A stretch of 36,333 bases of DNA, taken from assembly GCA_030267965.1 (NCBI GenBank), contig BRYA01000365.1, positions 1-36,333 of the forward strand, read 5' to 3'. Under the pieces are notes generated by a model. The model did no database searches. It was not told where the DNA came from and saw only the letters and a program-made list of their open reading frames with translations. Source of the DNA: Triparma columacea. Lineage: Eukaryota > Sar > Bolidophyceae > Parmales > Triparmaceae. Below are positions 10,629 to 20,510 of this stretch, piece after piece. Numbering within the stretch: position 1 is the stretch's first letter; every line of letters starts with the position of its first letter. A program made the translations under genes and the position numbers.

Positions 10629-10847
10629 TGTTGACGAGATTTCTTGGAATGAATAGCGGAAAGTCTCTGGAGTCTTGGAGGGACCAAGACACTGGATTTT
10701 CTGGAGGCTTTTTGGAGGCTATTTCCACATTTCTCACGAATACCAGGAACCTCACAATTGGATCGTGAATGACGGAAGCGCATTGCGCAATAAATCAATA
10801 ATGCATTGTACAACAAACACCATGGTTAGCGATTCGTCTTTCATATT

Positions 10848-12410
10848 TCATAACGATTTCCTCTCGTTCCCTCTCATTTTCCTCCTCATTTTGTTGCTCT
10901 GAACTAATGCTATTCTTTCCTGCCCAACTTTGCTCGTTTGCGCCCTCTGTTTCTTAGTGAGGTCATACCTCTTGCCTTGCCTCTCAATTTTCTCCCAAAT
11001 GTCTTCGTTCCTGACAGCCTTTGTGTTTGGGTTGGGGCTGGAACCAGGAAGGACCCTCTGTCGCAAGAGGAGCGACGAACGAAGGATTGCGTTAGATGAC
11101 GGATTATTTTGCTCTGCTAGTTTCCCCTATATTTGGAGATTTTGTTCTCACCTCCGCTTTCCAGTTTGTGTCAGGCGACACTCTGCCGTCCATTGCTCCC
11201 TCACGCTCAAACCTGTAGGAGTTGAACATTGAGTCCTTGACTGGGAACTCTACTATGCCCATTTTTCCGCAGCCTGTCCTGTCGAGTGATGTATTGTCCG
11301 ACCTGAAAAGTGGCCGTTTGGACGATACTGATGAGGATGAGGATGAGGATGAGATTTTAACCCGGTGGGGTGACCCAGGTGAGGAGTGTAGCTTCTTGCA
11401 GAGGTAGAGGTGACCCCGTGTAGTTGGGGAGGAGTTGGGGCCATAGTACTCCCGCGAAGACAGCGAGGTGATGGACTGAGAAGCGCGCAGGATGCTTGAG
11501 ATGTAGGAGGGGGGCAAAGAAATGTTGGACGTTGTTTTGTCGGGGGGGGGAGACAACGAGCCGCTCAGATTTGACAGCTGGTTGAGGCTTGAAACGCTCC
11601 TATTGGACTGAAAAACTAGAGAGAAGGACGTGGGGTCTCTGGAGGAGGGGGGGCGGTGAATGGGACGTCAGATTTGTCAAAATGATTTTGGACGTATGAT
11701 ATAAATCTTGCCCACCTTTTTTCAGTCCTTTCAATGCCACCCTCGACCCCCTTGTAGCTGTATTTATCCCCAGGCGATCTCCATTTGTCCCCGTACTTGA
11801 TTGTCCTTCCCTCTCCCTCCTTCGTTGTCAACTTGAAGGGCACAGTACTAGCTACACTTTGGGGACGCTTGAACTTGCTCCGAGACCACAAGTCATCTCT
11901 TGAAACTGGGTTGGCTTGGCCTTCTTCGCCAACTGGTCTAACGACGGGCCCTTGGTCATTCGGAAGAATCAGTGGCGGGGTCAACCGGGCCATGGTCTGC
12001 TGGGTTGGAGACAGACGATTATTATAGCCTGTGGTGGAGGGAGATATTGACGAAGTCACTTCCTGAATCTCGTAGTCAACATCAGATTGAGCAAATTCGT
12101 CATCCTCTGTCCGCATGGAATAGGGCCCTTGAGTTGCAGGAGTCTGGGTGACATTCGGGTGAGAGGGGAAGAGACCAGCAGTGAAAAAAGTCCGTCGCCC
12201 TCTTAGTCGCCCCGACCTTCGATCGAATGGTCTCACCTTATCGTTCCCTACCCAGTCGCTCTCAAAAGCCTTTGGCCACACCCCACTCACAAGGGCACCT
12301 GCACGAGGCGTTGCTCCCCATTGTTCCAAGAGACTGTCTTTGAGAGACGACGATCGAAACAGCCCATGCGGGCGAGGGGTAGGAGTTGTCTCCCAAGCTG
12401 AGTAACTCAT
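10848..12410 (-). CDS. Unrecognised Ser/Thr/Pro-rich protein, four exons
   Basis: Predicted exons 12410-12237, 12143-11716, 11638-11152, 11057-10848; 432 aa; phases 0,2,0. Not a family I recognise. It is mostly low-complexity and probably disordered: PTPRPHGLFRSSSLKDS, SPSTTGYNNRLSPTQQT, GDKWRSPGDKYSYKG, and a serine run (SSSSSSSSVSS). The C-terminal exon is basic and helical (WEKIERQGKRYDLTKKQRAQ). Intron 1 (12144-12236) is a multiple of three without stop codons, so it could be retained; its donor (AAG/GTGAGAC) and pyrimidine-rich acceptor argue for splicing. The 11639-11715 intron is required, because the unspliced frame stops at 11616. The start at 12410 is uncertain: the frame stays open upstream to a TTG at 12500. 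ALG14 lies upstream on the same strand. Confidence 0.6.
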
Positions 12411-12592
12411 GAGCGAGTTATTACAATGTTTGTGGTAGGAGTGCTTCCCAACTGGCCTTTGCTGTTGTTGACGATTGAGACTGCTTTTTCTGCTTTGCAA
12501 CCTTGCAGAAATTATTGGGTTGAAGAAACAAAAGAAAAGGGCTTTGAGTCTGAAAGAATAAAACCGGGAGATTGATTACCCCTACCACATTT

Positions 12593-13129
12593 TCATGTGT
12601 TGAATAGCACGCCCTCTATGCTCTCGCCGCCCTCGAGTTCATTCCACATCTTGCACCTCTTCACCCAACCACCCAACCCAACAAGTTTCCCAGTCAGACT
12701 CCACTTCTTTACCCTGCAGACGCTCTCAGCGTAAACCACGGGCGTGAGCGACAGGGATAAGAAATTTACACAACGAACGGCAAATAGAAGGATCAAGGAA
12801 GTTCCAGGACCATTTATGAAGAGAAGCCTTGGGTTTCCCACGTAGAAAAGGATAACGTATAGGCAGTGAAAGAAACTCACTAGTGATGTCACTATGCTCG
12901 TTATATAAGACTGCTTTACAGCCCGCGCGCGGTAAAGGCGATGGAGGGAGGAGGAGGCACTTCCTCTCATTGAAATCCACTCCTTGGCCATCCTCTCGCT
13001 CCTGTCATCGCTACACGTGAACACTACAGGAACCTTCTTAAGCACATCTTCAACCTCGGCCAAAAGGAGCATCATTTCCGTGGTGTGTCCCCCAGAGCCG
13101 AGGTAAACAAGAAGGGGAGCGGAGGGCAT
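12593..13129 (-). CDS. ALG14: ALG14, subunit of UDP-GlcNAc transferase for dolichol-linked oligosaccharide
   Basis: Single exon, 178 aa. The N-terminus LLVYLGSGGHTTEMMLLL has the GSGGHTxE signature of ALG14. NGPGTSLILLF and YAESVCRVKKWSLTGKLV match its two other conserved blocks, and the C-terminal CKMWNEL corresponds to the family's 'F.VQWP.L'. ALG14 recruits the catalytic partner ALG13 to the ER membrane; together they add the second GlcNAc to dolichol-PP-GlcNAc for N-glycosylation. Animal and fungal proteins start with a membrane anchor before the GSGGHTTE block; here only MPSAPLL precedes it. Either membrane contact depends on the internal hydrophobic stretches (SFFHCLYVILFYVG), or an upstream exon was missed. 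Confidence 0.88.
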   Translation of the reverse strand: MPSAPLLVYLGSGGHTTEMMLLLAEVEDVLKKVPVVFTCSDDRSERMAKEWISMRGSASSSLHRLYRARAVKQSYITSIVTSLVSFFHCLYVILFYVGNPRLLFINGPGTSLILLFAVRCVNFLSLSLTPVVYAESVCRVKKWSLTGKLVGLGGWVKRCKMWNELEGGESIEGVLFNT

Positions 13130-13361
13130 TCCTATATTTTTATCCCTTACCAGAGTATTGGCGTGTAATACTTGGTTTTGGGGAGATGTGCGGATTATGA
13201 AACAGCAAAGCGTGCTTTAGAATTGTGAGAATAGAAGGAGGAAAAAAAAACGATTTTTATTTTCCAGTTGCTTTGGGTTTTCGAGTTGAGATGTTGAGAT
13301 GTTGAGATGAGAACCTGTCAGAACAAAAAAGTCGCAAGGGGCGCATGTTTGTGATAAAACC

Positions 13362-15599
13362 TTATATTTCCGTCATCTCAATGTCATTGCTCCCTCCAAA
13401 TCCCCTTGCGCCTTCCAGTTCTTTGGGATCGCCTTCCTGCTTTTGAAACAACTGCAGATTTTGCTCCAGCTTTGAGAACCCTCGTGCTGCTGGCCTCGCG
13501 AAATTTTGACGCCCGCGCACTGCGAGGATCACCAGAAACGCAAAACCAAACGCGGCCGCAACAGATACGGCAATGAAAAGCACGGTGTGGGTCTCGTCGT
13601 TCGCTGCATCCTTGGGAATCTCCTCCGGCCCGCCGTCGTCGGTGTGGATTTGGACAGGCACACCGTCGTCGGTGTGAAGAGCGTGCGACAATCCAACTCT
13701 ACGTCCTTCATAGTCGTGCCCAACATAAACTCCACGCAGAAACGTGTCCCCCATAAGCCAGGTGTTTGCCATGGAGAAGGGGCCTTGATTGTCCTCTCCG
13801 TCGGGGTTGGTGTTGGGGAAGGTCTGTATCGCCAGTGCGCAGAGCTGAGGTCCGTCGCAGTTGAATCGAGGGCAATTCGTAAACACACCAATCTCGCCGT
13901 TGTCACAAACTCCGTCTTTGTTTGCTTCATAGTCAAGTGGGAAGCACTGTCCGATGCAGTCCATCAACCCCTCCCCGCATTGGTTCTGAGTAAATGGAAA
14001 GATGAGGTTGTCAGACGTGATTTTATACACGTCTCCCTTGATCGTGAAGGTCATAGCTAGAGGTACCGAACAGTCGACTGTGGTGAGTGAGCAAAGTGAG
14101 GAGCGAAGTGATGAGCAAAGGGTTGCGTTGGGGCCCGGAATCGGGGTGCTAAAGGTTTCTACAGTTTGTTCCTCTTCTTCATTCTCACCTAGCCTTATGT
14201 CACCGTAGGTTACATAGATTTCCGGGTCAAGAATATCAGAGGTGGCGCAGGGGTACAGCTTTTTGGGTATATGCCAAAAACCGAGAGATGGGTTGCTTTC
14301 ATAGTCAAGGATGTCTGACTTTTTGAAGGCGATGCACATGGCGTCCAGAGCCTCAGAGATTTTGCGCACGGTGTCCTCCGGTCCCACCAGATTCGTCGTT
14401 CCCGAGTCGAGGATGGCAGTGATGTTCGACTGCACGGTTTTATTGTTAAGCGAGATGTCCTCAAATTTCACGTCCCAGAAACCGGAGTTGTACTGCTTCC
14501 TGCGGCAAGCGAAGCGAGAGAGGCAATCAATGTTTACGTGATTCAAGAGCGAGCCGTGCAAAGGGGTCAGCAATATTTGGGTGAAGGGTGTTGTTATGTT
14601 GGGGGGTTGGTTGATTCTTACTTGTGGGATTCCTCGTCTGTTATCCCCCTTTCCGCAAGGTACTCCGGCGAGTAATAGTCGGAGAGGGAATACAAATTTA
14701 GCGGATAGTACGTAAGTTCAGTGCCCTCAAAGAGCGTAGAGTTCGTGCCTCCAAGCGTAAGAACTCCAGGGTTCTTCGAAGGTTCTGAACGACGAGATGG
14801 TAACCAAAGGCCAAACGACTGGGGTGAAAATGACTGAGTTGGGGTCGGAACGTTGATAGCGCTCATCTCCTGGAATGCGAAACCAGACAGACCGTCGACC
14901 CCAGACAGACCGTCGAAAGTACCCTGCGACGAGCGGGAGGAGAGCGAATGTGGCAAGGAGGACACAAGGGTTAGGTTGATCTAGGATGAACTCGAGACGC
15001 TCTTCCACGTCCAATCTCACCTGGGTTTGCAGGTCTGGCTTCCCCGCCCCGAACGTTTGCGGGAAAGAAAATGTGTCATTCCCTATCTTCATTTTCCCAG
15101 TGTATGCCATAAGCGACATGTGGCTACCGTCGAGATAAGATACATTGTACTTCACATCCGACACAATTTCGCCGCTTTGCAGTTGGAAGGTTGCGGGTAT
15201 TGATGAGGAGGAGGAGAAAGAGGGACCCTCAAACACCCATGTGTCAGAGCTTCCTGTGTCCAGGATCAAGGTGACAACCTGGCCGTCAATGGTTGCTTGG
15301 AAAGTGAAGCAAGATATAACATCCTTCAATGCTGTATCGAAACTCCCGTACAACGTCCTTCTGATATTTCCCTTTCCATTGATTTTGGGGTTGATTTTGT
15401 CCGGAACACTTTCGGGGTTGAGAAGGCTGAGCAGTTTTCCCCTTGTAATTAGCGGAAAAGTTGAAGGGGGGGGTGAGCTGACCGTCAACTCAATATGTTC
15501 CGATGTAGTGAGATTAAAGATGAGGGAAATGAAGGTGAGGACGAAAATCAGGGGGGGGAGTGAGAGCCGGGAATGGAGGAGGTTGGATGGGATAAGCAT
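13362..15599 (-). CDS. Membrane-anchored pepsin-like (A1) aspartyl protease
   Basis: Predicted exons 15599-15021, 14923-14622, 14499-14189, 14077-13362; 635 aa; phases 0,2,1. An N-terminal signal peptide (PPLIFVLTFISLIFNL) is followed by the first active-site motif LILDTGSSDTWV (Asp114) and the second AILDSGTTNLVGP (Asp325), the two aspartates of a pepsin-fold protease. A Cys-rich insert near CGEGLMDCIGQCF...CDNGEIGVFTNC...CDGPQLC sits in the C-terminal lobe before the conserved WLMGDTFLRGVY strand. Residues about 563-586 form a membrane helix (VLFIAVSVAAAFGFAFLVIL) with a short polar tail, making it a type I endomembrane or surface protease. Intron 3 (14078-14188) is 111 nt, in frame and stop-free, so a retained isoform is possible. 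Exon 2 carries a tandem DGLSG duplication. Confidence 0.87.
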
Positions 15600-15858
15600 C
15601 TTTAGCCAAAGTAGGGGATAGGTGAAGGAGGGAAGATAATGATATGATAAGATAATGAAAAGAGGGGGGAGGGGGGGCTGAGCGTAAGGGTGGAGGGATT
15701 GTTTGATTGGTGGCCTTTAGTTTAGCTTTTCCCTTCTATTGAGACTCAAACACCAATTTTAATTTTAAGGAGATTGTAGAAAAAGAGATCGTCGATACGT
15801 TGTCGAGTGATATAATTGAGTCTTGTATAAATTTCAAACAACAGAATAAACCATAATA

Positions 15859-16895
15859 TCAAAAGATCCCAACCGCGTTGACCTTCCCCCTTATCACGAG
15901 CTGCCTGCACTCCTCCCACCTCCCCCCCCACGCCCCCTGAACATGTTCGTAATAGTCTCCCTTCCCATTCTCGTTGATTCTCTTCTCCTTCCTCCTGTCC
16001 CTTTTTTCCTCCCCCCCTCCCCCCTCCCCCGTTCCCCCCCCCTGCCTTTGCGAGTTTCCTTCCCCAACCTTACTCGACCCTCCTGTCCCCACCTTCCTCC
16101 TCTTTCGTGGTGGGCTCCTACTCTTATTGGTCTTCCTCCCCCCCCCCGCGATCCCCCGTGCCTTGTTCTCCCTCATCAAGCACTGCTCTACGTGCACCTG
16201 TATAGTGTGGGTACGGAACATTCGAGAACATATCGGACAGGCTACCTTCTCCATCCTGTCCGGAGTGGTAGAGGTGACGGGGGGGTCGGTAAGGTAGTCG
16301 GCGTAAGCAGGCCGTCGAGATCTGTGTTTCTTGGCAGCCTTTGAATTGGGGGGACTTTTGGCAGCCTTTGAGATACCATTTCTCTTTGTCTTCCCTGGAG
16401 CGGGGAGGAACAAAAGGGGGTAAGAGTTGGCGATGAGCGGGGAAGGAGCCAATGGTTTGCAGGAGTGAAGCTTCTCTCAAGAAAGTTGTATATTGGCATT
16501 GTCGTCGTTTAACATGTCGTCGTTGCACATGCCGTCGTTGTTGTACATGTCGTCTCTGCGCACAATGTTACTGTTGCCCTGCTCGTCTCACCTTCCTTGT
16601 GTTTCTCCTTCTTCCCCCTCCTCTCAGTCTTGTCCTTCTTTTCCCTCTTTTCCTTCTTTTCCTTTTTCTCCTTCTTCTCCTTCTTCTCCTTCTTTTCCTT
16701 CTTTTCCTTCTTCTCCTTCTTCTCCTTCTTCACCTTCTTCACCATGGGAGCCCCCCCTGCCCCCCCTGCCCCATCGATCTTCTCTTGCTTCGCTATGCAC
16801 TTGGCTACGTGTTTCTCAAAAGCCTGCATGGTCATGGTGTGACGTTCAGCGCTGAATCCACAGATTGGACATAAATAACGGGGAACACGGGCACG
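15859..16895 (-). CDS. Two-zinc-finger (UBZ-like, C2HC) protein, 5' end unresolved
   Basis: Exons seen: 16895-16592 and 16394-15859 (280 codons including stop); phase 1. The first finger is YLCPICGFSAERHTM followed by FEKHVAKC, a C-x2-C...H-x3-C pattern. The second is VACPICSRMF then VHVEQCL, closely resembling the Rad18-type UBZ4 ubiquitin-binding finger. They are joined by a long Lys/Glu repeat (VKKEKKEKKEKKEKK...) and followed by basic, Gly-rich sequence. UBZ fingers commonly bring repair or signalling proteins to ubiquitin; the specific role here is unknown. The first finger starts directly after an acceptor-like CTTTCCCAG with no in-frame ATG, so at least one 5' exon lies upstream (16900-17250) and I could not place it. 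It is divergent from LSM4. Confidence 0.65.
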
Positions 16896-17236
16896 CTGGG
16901 AAAGCCTGGGATTGGGGGATTGGGGTGAAATGAGGGGAGGGTGGGGTCAGGAGTGATGAGTGTTGGGTTGAAGTGAATGTAGTCCTGATGTAACAGCAGT
17001 GGGTTCACTCATAAAGCCAGCACAAAGTGTCGATGATTTTGTGTTGGATAAAAGTGTGTTGTTGACGTGAATCTTACATTGATTTCTTGTCAGTAAGATG
17101 TAATGTGTTGATAAATAAGTGGTAGTGGTAAAATAGTGTATAAATAGTGGAGTGAGGAGGCAATATCCTGAGCAAAAATTGTCCCATTTCCACCCCATCT
17201 CACTCCAAAATAGTTGTCCAAAAGTTGAGGGTTAAA
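16896..17236. other. Divergent promoter region between zinc-finger gene and LSM4
   Basis: It should hold the missing first exon of the minus-strand zinc-finger gene and the LSM4 promoter. On the minus strand an 83-codon ATG frame (17198-16947) shows no recognisable protein; splicing its strong-looking GTAAGATT donor into the finger exon breaks the phase. No other feature is clear. Confidence 0.4.
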
Positions 17237-17965
17237 ATGGTAAGATATACGCATTCAAATCATCAATCATTGACGTTCTATCCTATTTATTCAATAATCA
17301 TCTCCTATATAGTTAGTATTTAAGCTATAATGGACAAAATTAGCAACTAACTCAAACTCCCTCGGGCCCCGCCCCAACGTTGTTATTGTTTCTCCTCACT
17401 CCTATGAACTATCTCTCTGTCTCACTGTCTCTCTCACTCACACACGCACTCTCTCTCTCTACACGCCCTTTCTCTCCCTAACCCTCACTGTATTCCCTTC
17501 TCATTGAATCATCTCTTCTACCTACGCCCAATCTAATCTCAGCTACCACTTACACTATTAAAAGTATCCATAGGCTCAAACATCCTCGTAGAGTTAAAGA
17601 GCGGCACAACCTACACCGGTCCCATGGTGTCCATAGACTCCTGGATGAACCTCAACCTCGGTGAGGGCACAATTGAGACGTCCCCAGAGGGGAACAAGTT
17701 CTGGACGTTGAAGAAGGTCTATATTAGGGGGAGCAATGTCAAGTACTTCAGGGTCGAGGAGGACGCCGTGGATAAGGCCATGGAGGCTCAGAAGCAGTAC
17801 AAGCCCAGTACGGGGGGGAGGGGGAGGGGGAGGGGGAGGGGGGGGAGGGACGGGGGGAGGGGGGGGAGGGACGGTGGGAGGGGAGGGGGGAGAGGGGGAG
17901 GGAGAGGGGGGGGGAGGGGAGGAGGAAGGGGGGGAGGGAGGGGAGGGAGGGGAGGACGCAATTAA
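17237..17965 (+). CDS. LSM4: LSM4, U6 snRNP / decapping Sm-like protein, with a one-codon first exon
   Basis: Predicted exons 17237-17239 (the ATG alone) and 17543-17965; 141 aa; phase 0. Exon 2 begins LPLTLLKVSIGSNILVELK, which aligns residue for residue with the conserved LSM4 start (M-LPLSLLK...LVELK), so the Met must come from a separate exon. ATG followed by GTAAGATA at 17237 supplies it, with the acceptor ATCTAATCTCAG. The Sm fold follows: Sm1 with GTTYTGPMVSIDSWMN and Sm2 with KKVYIRGSNVKYFRV. The tail is a long RGG region (GGRGRGRGRGG...), typical of LSM4 and an RNA and arginine-methylation target. The protein acts in the LSM2-8 ring on U6 snRNA and the LSM1-7 ring in mRNA decay. The tail is encoded by nearly pure GGGAGG repeats. 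Confidence 0.9.
17240..17542 (+). other. LSM4 intron 1, directly after the start codon
   Basis: 303 nt from GTAAGATATACGC to ATCTAATCTCAG. It includes a CT-rich microsatellite (about 17405-17470) and is among the longest introns in the window. I see no nested RNA gene. Confidence 0.75.
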
Positions 17966-18195
17966 AGGGGGGAAGGGGGATATTCAAGGGGGATTTCAAC
18001 CTAACAAGAACAAAAAAAATGGGAGAGACTTAAACATCAACTGCTATACAAGGGAAGGTCGGGAAACTGCGTTGTGAACGGACTGATGGACTGACGGGAC
18101 GACTTTTAGATCTATTTTTACTTCTAAAATAAGGAACTGTGACCCTCTCATAAAAAAAGAAAGTAAACCTTGATATTCCTTTGCATTCTTTCCTT

Positions 18196-20111
18196 TTACA
18201 ACCCTTGTTTTTTCTGCTCCCTCGCCCTCTCAAAAGCTTTCTCCTGCAGTCTCCTCATAACCTCCACCCTCTGCTTATCCGTCATGCTAGCCATTCCAAA
18301 CCCCTTCATCGCGTCCTGTGCCTCCTTCATCGCGCCTCCCTCCTTAGGCGGCGGGGCCGGTCCGAACGGCGAGCTCCCGACGGAGGCGCCGGAAAACACA
18401 CCCCCGCCGATGTATGAGGCGGGGTCGGAGGTTACGGGGTTGGCGTCTATCTGCGTCAAAGTCGGGAGCGCGGACTTTACCTTGGAGCGGTACTAAGACG
18501 ATTGGGGGCGAGTTTTGGACGTAAAGGGTTGGTTTCATGGGTTAGAATCATCGTCGTCATCAATCACCGGGGGTGCCTTTCCTGTGTTCGCAAGTCCATC
18601 CCATCGTCGGAAGCGATACTTTGGTTTTTGGCTCGTCTCACCTCGCGGTCCTTGGATATGGGGTTGTGCTCGAGATATACGCAGGTCAGGGCCTTCAGTT
18701 CCGACAATTCTCCCAAGGTCTTAAAGTCGGTTATTTGGTTCTCTGCGATCCAAAGTTCGTCCAGGGTTGTGAGGTGGCCAAAGTGGGAGAGGGACTAAGT
18801 GGGGCGAGGGAAGGGCGAAGCGACGACCGAAGTTTGCAATTTTTGTCAGAGTTGTATTTCGTTGCGTAGCTCCTCCTTCACTTCTTCCCTCCTTCACTTC
18901 TTCTCCCTTGTTACACATTCTCACCTCGATCTTGTTTTTTGAGAAGTCAATGACAGAAAGGGACTTGAATTCGAGACCTACTCCCGTCAAGGGTTCGGAC
19001 AAACCAGCGTCGTCTATTCCGTTTGAGGCGAGGTAGAGCTCCTCGAGCTGGTGGGAATGGGGGGAAGGCGATAGGACAACCGGAGGAGGTAAGAGAATAA
19101 CAGTGGCGACGAGCAAAGCAAGAAAACAGCGGCAATCGATCCATATATATGTAGCTCTTTCCGCGACTCGCTCCGCTCGTCATCGCCTCGCACCGCTCGT
19201 CATCACCTCGCACGCCTCCTTGCTCACCTTCTCCACCTGTCCGGTCAATCCCTCGACACTTGTGAGCCTATTGCTCTGCACATCAAGCTTCCTGATCCCC
19301 TTCAAATTCTCCAGCCCCACAATCTTGGTGATTTTGTTTTTCCCCAGCCAAAGGGCTTCCAAGTTAGTGAGTCCCCCGAGGCCCTCCATCGAACGGAGCC
19401 TGTTGGCACCTAAATCGATGGTCTTGAGATCAACCAGACCGTCTAGGCCCTTGATCTCAGTGATCTTGTTGTTGGCTATGTAGAGCTCCCTGCGACGAGA
19501 GATATACGTAGCGATATGCGGGGCGATTGGCGGAGCGAATAAAGAAAGGAATTGGGATGATTGGTGAGATCTGCACTCATCATGCTCGCTCATCGCAATT
19601 TGTTGCCCCCCCTCCCTCAGTCGCATTTGTCCTCACCTGAGCTTGGGGCAATTCGAGACTGGTGACATGTCCCTAATGACATTGAATGATATATCCAATG
19701 TGGTCAGATTCGCCAAGCTGCTGAGCTGGAGGACCGAAATCTGGTTGTCGTAGAGCTCCAGGAAAGTTAAGTCCACGAGGGTCTCCATCCCCTCCATCTC
19801 GTGGATGAGGTGGCTGCGGAGGCAAAGTTTGGAGAGCTTCAGGCCGGTCAATCCGCCCATTTTCGTGATCTTGTGGCCGCTGGTGCCGATTATGGAGATA
19901 TTGTCGTCAGTGGGGTCGAAGGCATCCTCATCGACGACATCGATAGGCAGGCGAATAATATCCTCGGGGCAAGGCTGGGGGTAGAATTGGGTGGAGGGGG
20001 AGGGGTTAGATGTAGGATAAGATAGGCAGGGAGGGGAGTGGGAGTCTCGATTACGCGTGAAACAGTCCAAGTTTACTCCCTCACCTCCTCGCCCAATTTT
20101 GTCCTATTCAT
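18196..20111 (-). CDS. SDS22 (PPP1R7), leucine-rich-repeat regulator of protein phosphatase 1
   Basis: Predicted exons 20111-20085, 19974-19637, 19489-19228, 19047-18925, 18794-18642, 18492-18196; 399 aa; phases 0,2,0,0,0. It has a string of 22-residue SDS22-type repeats (LRELYIANNKITEIKGLDGL, LEALWLGKNKITKIVGLENL, IRKLDVQSNRLTSVEGLTG and others) closed by the LRR cap VYLEHNPISKDREYRSKV, then LPTLTQIDANPVT, matching the SDS22 ending. SDS22 binds and controls PP1 in mitosis and phosphatase assembly. A C-terminal extension of about 75 residues (Gly/Pro-rich, then a basic helix RVEVMRRLQEKAFERAR) follows the usual end. Exon 1 encodes only MNRTKLGEE. Exons were joined by repeat periodicity, and all phases agree. 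Intron 3 holds a 20-bp tandem duplication. Confidence 0.88.
19173..19212. repeat. Two-copy 20-bp tandem repeat in SDS22 intron 3
   Basis: CCGCTCGTCATCGCCTCGCA at 19173-19192 is followed at once by CCGCTCGTCATCACCTCGCA (one mismatch). On the gene's strand this is a GATGACGAGCGG unit near the donor. It is complementary to the GCTCGTCGCC near the middle of the same intron. Confidence 0.85.
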
Positions 20112-20510
20112 TTTTCACATTTGTCAGAGATTAGAATAAAGTTGGCAAATTTTATCAATTCAGAGCAAATATTCGGGGAGTGTTGGGGGGTTGCGGGGGT
20201 TAGTCTCGGAGCAAAGTTCTAAATGGGGGAGGAAATGGAGCCTCGGAAAAGGCACCCGGTTCATAATTCTGAAGCCTCACCAATCTAAGGGAAGTGGCGT
20301 ACTGGAGACTTGGCTAGCTGGTATGGGCTTTGTGGAAATGACGTCCACACCATTGATATTGCTCGTGGTAAATTCAGCCATGAGGTAATAATGTTTTGCA
20401 GCAAAATAGAAAATGCCCAAAATTGGGGTCATTTAGAACATTTGCAGTCATCGACTCGGTCATTTAGAACGTTTGCAGTCACACGACTCGACAACTCTAT
20501 AGCGCCGACC
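20112..20510. promoter_or_regulatory. Divergent region between SDS22 and the plastid EF-hand gene, with a 31-bp tandem duplication
   Basis: Both promoters must lie here. At 20427-20457 and 20458-20489 a 31-32 bp unit is duplicated (GGTCATTTAGAAC[A/G]TTTGCAGTCA...CGACTC), ending about 20 bases before the ATG. The frame is open upstream of the ATG from 20310, but only the 20511 start gives a sensible targeting peptide. Confidence 0.6.

Noticed and set aside
16947..17198. 83-codon minus-strand frame as first exon of the zinc-finger gene
   Set aside because: Its donor (GTAAGATT) leaves phase 1 while the finger exon needs phase 0; no conserved content.
17736..18077. Gly/Glu-rich alternative frame over the LSM4 tail
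   Set aside because: An out-of-frame reading of the GGGAGG repeat; the in-frame RGG tail fits LSM4.
20310..20510. Extended N-terminus of the plastid EF-hand protein
   Set aside because: It would bury the signal peptide and Ala/Phe cleavage site 67 residues in, and it runs through a tandem duplication.
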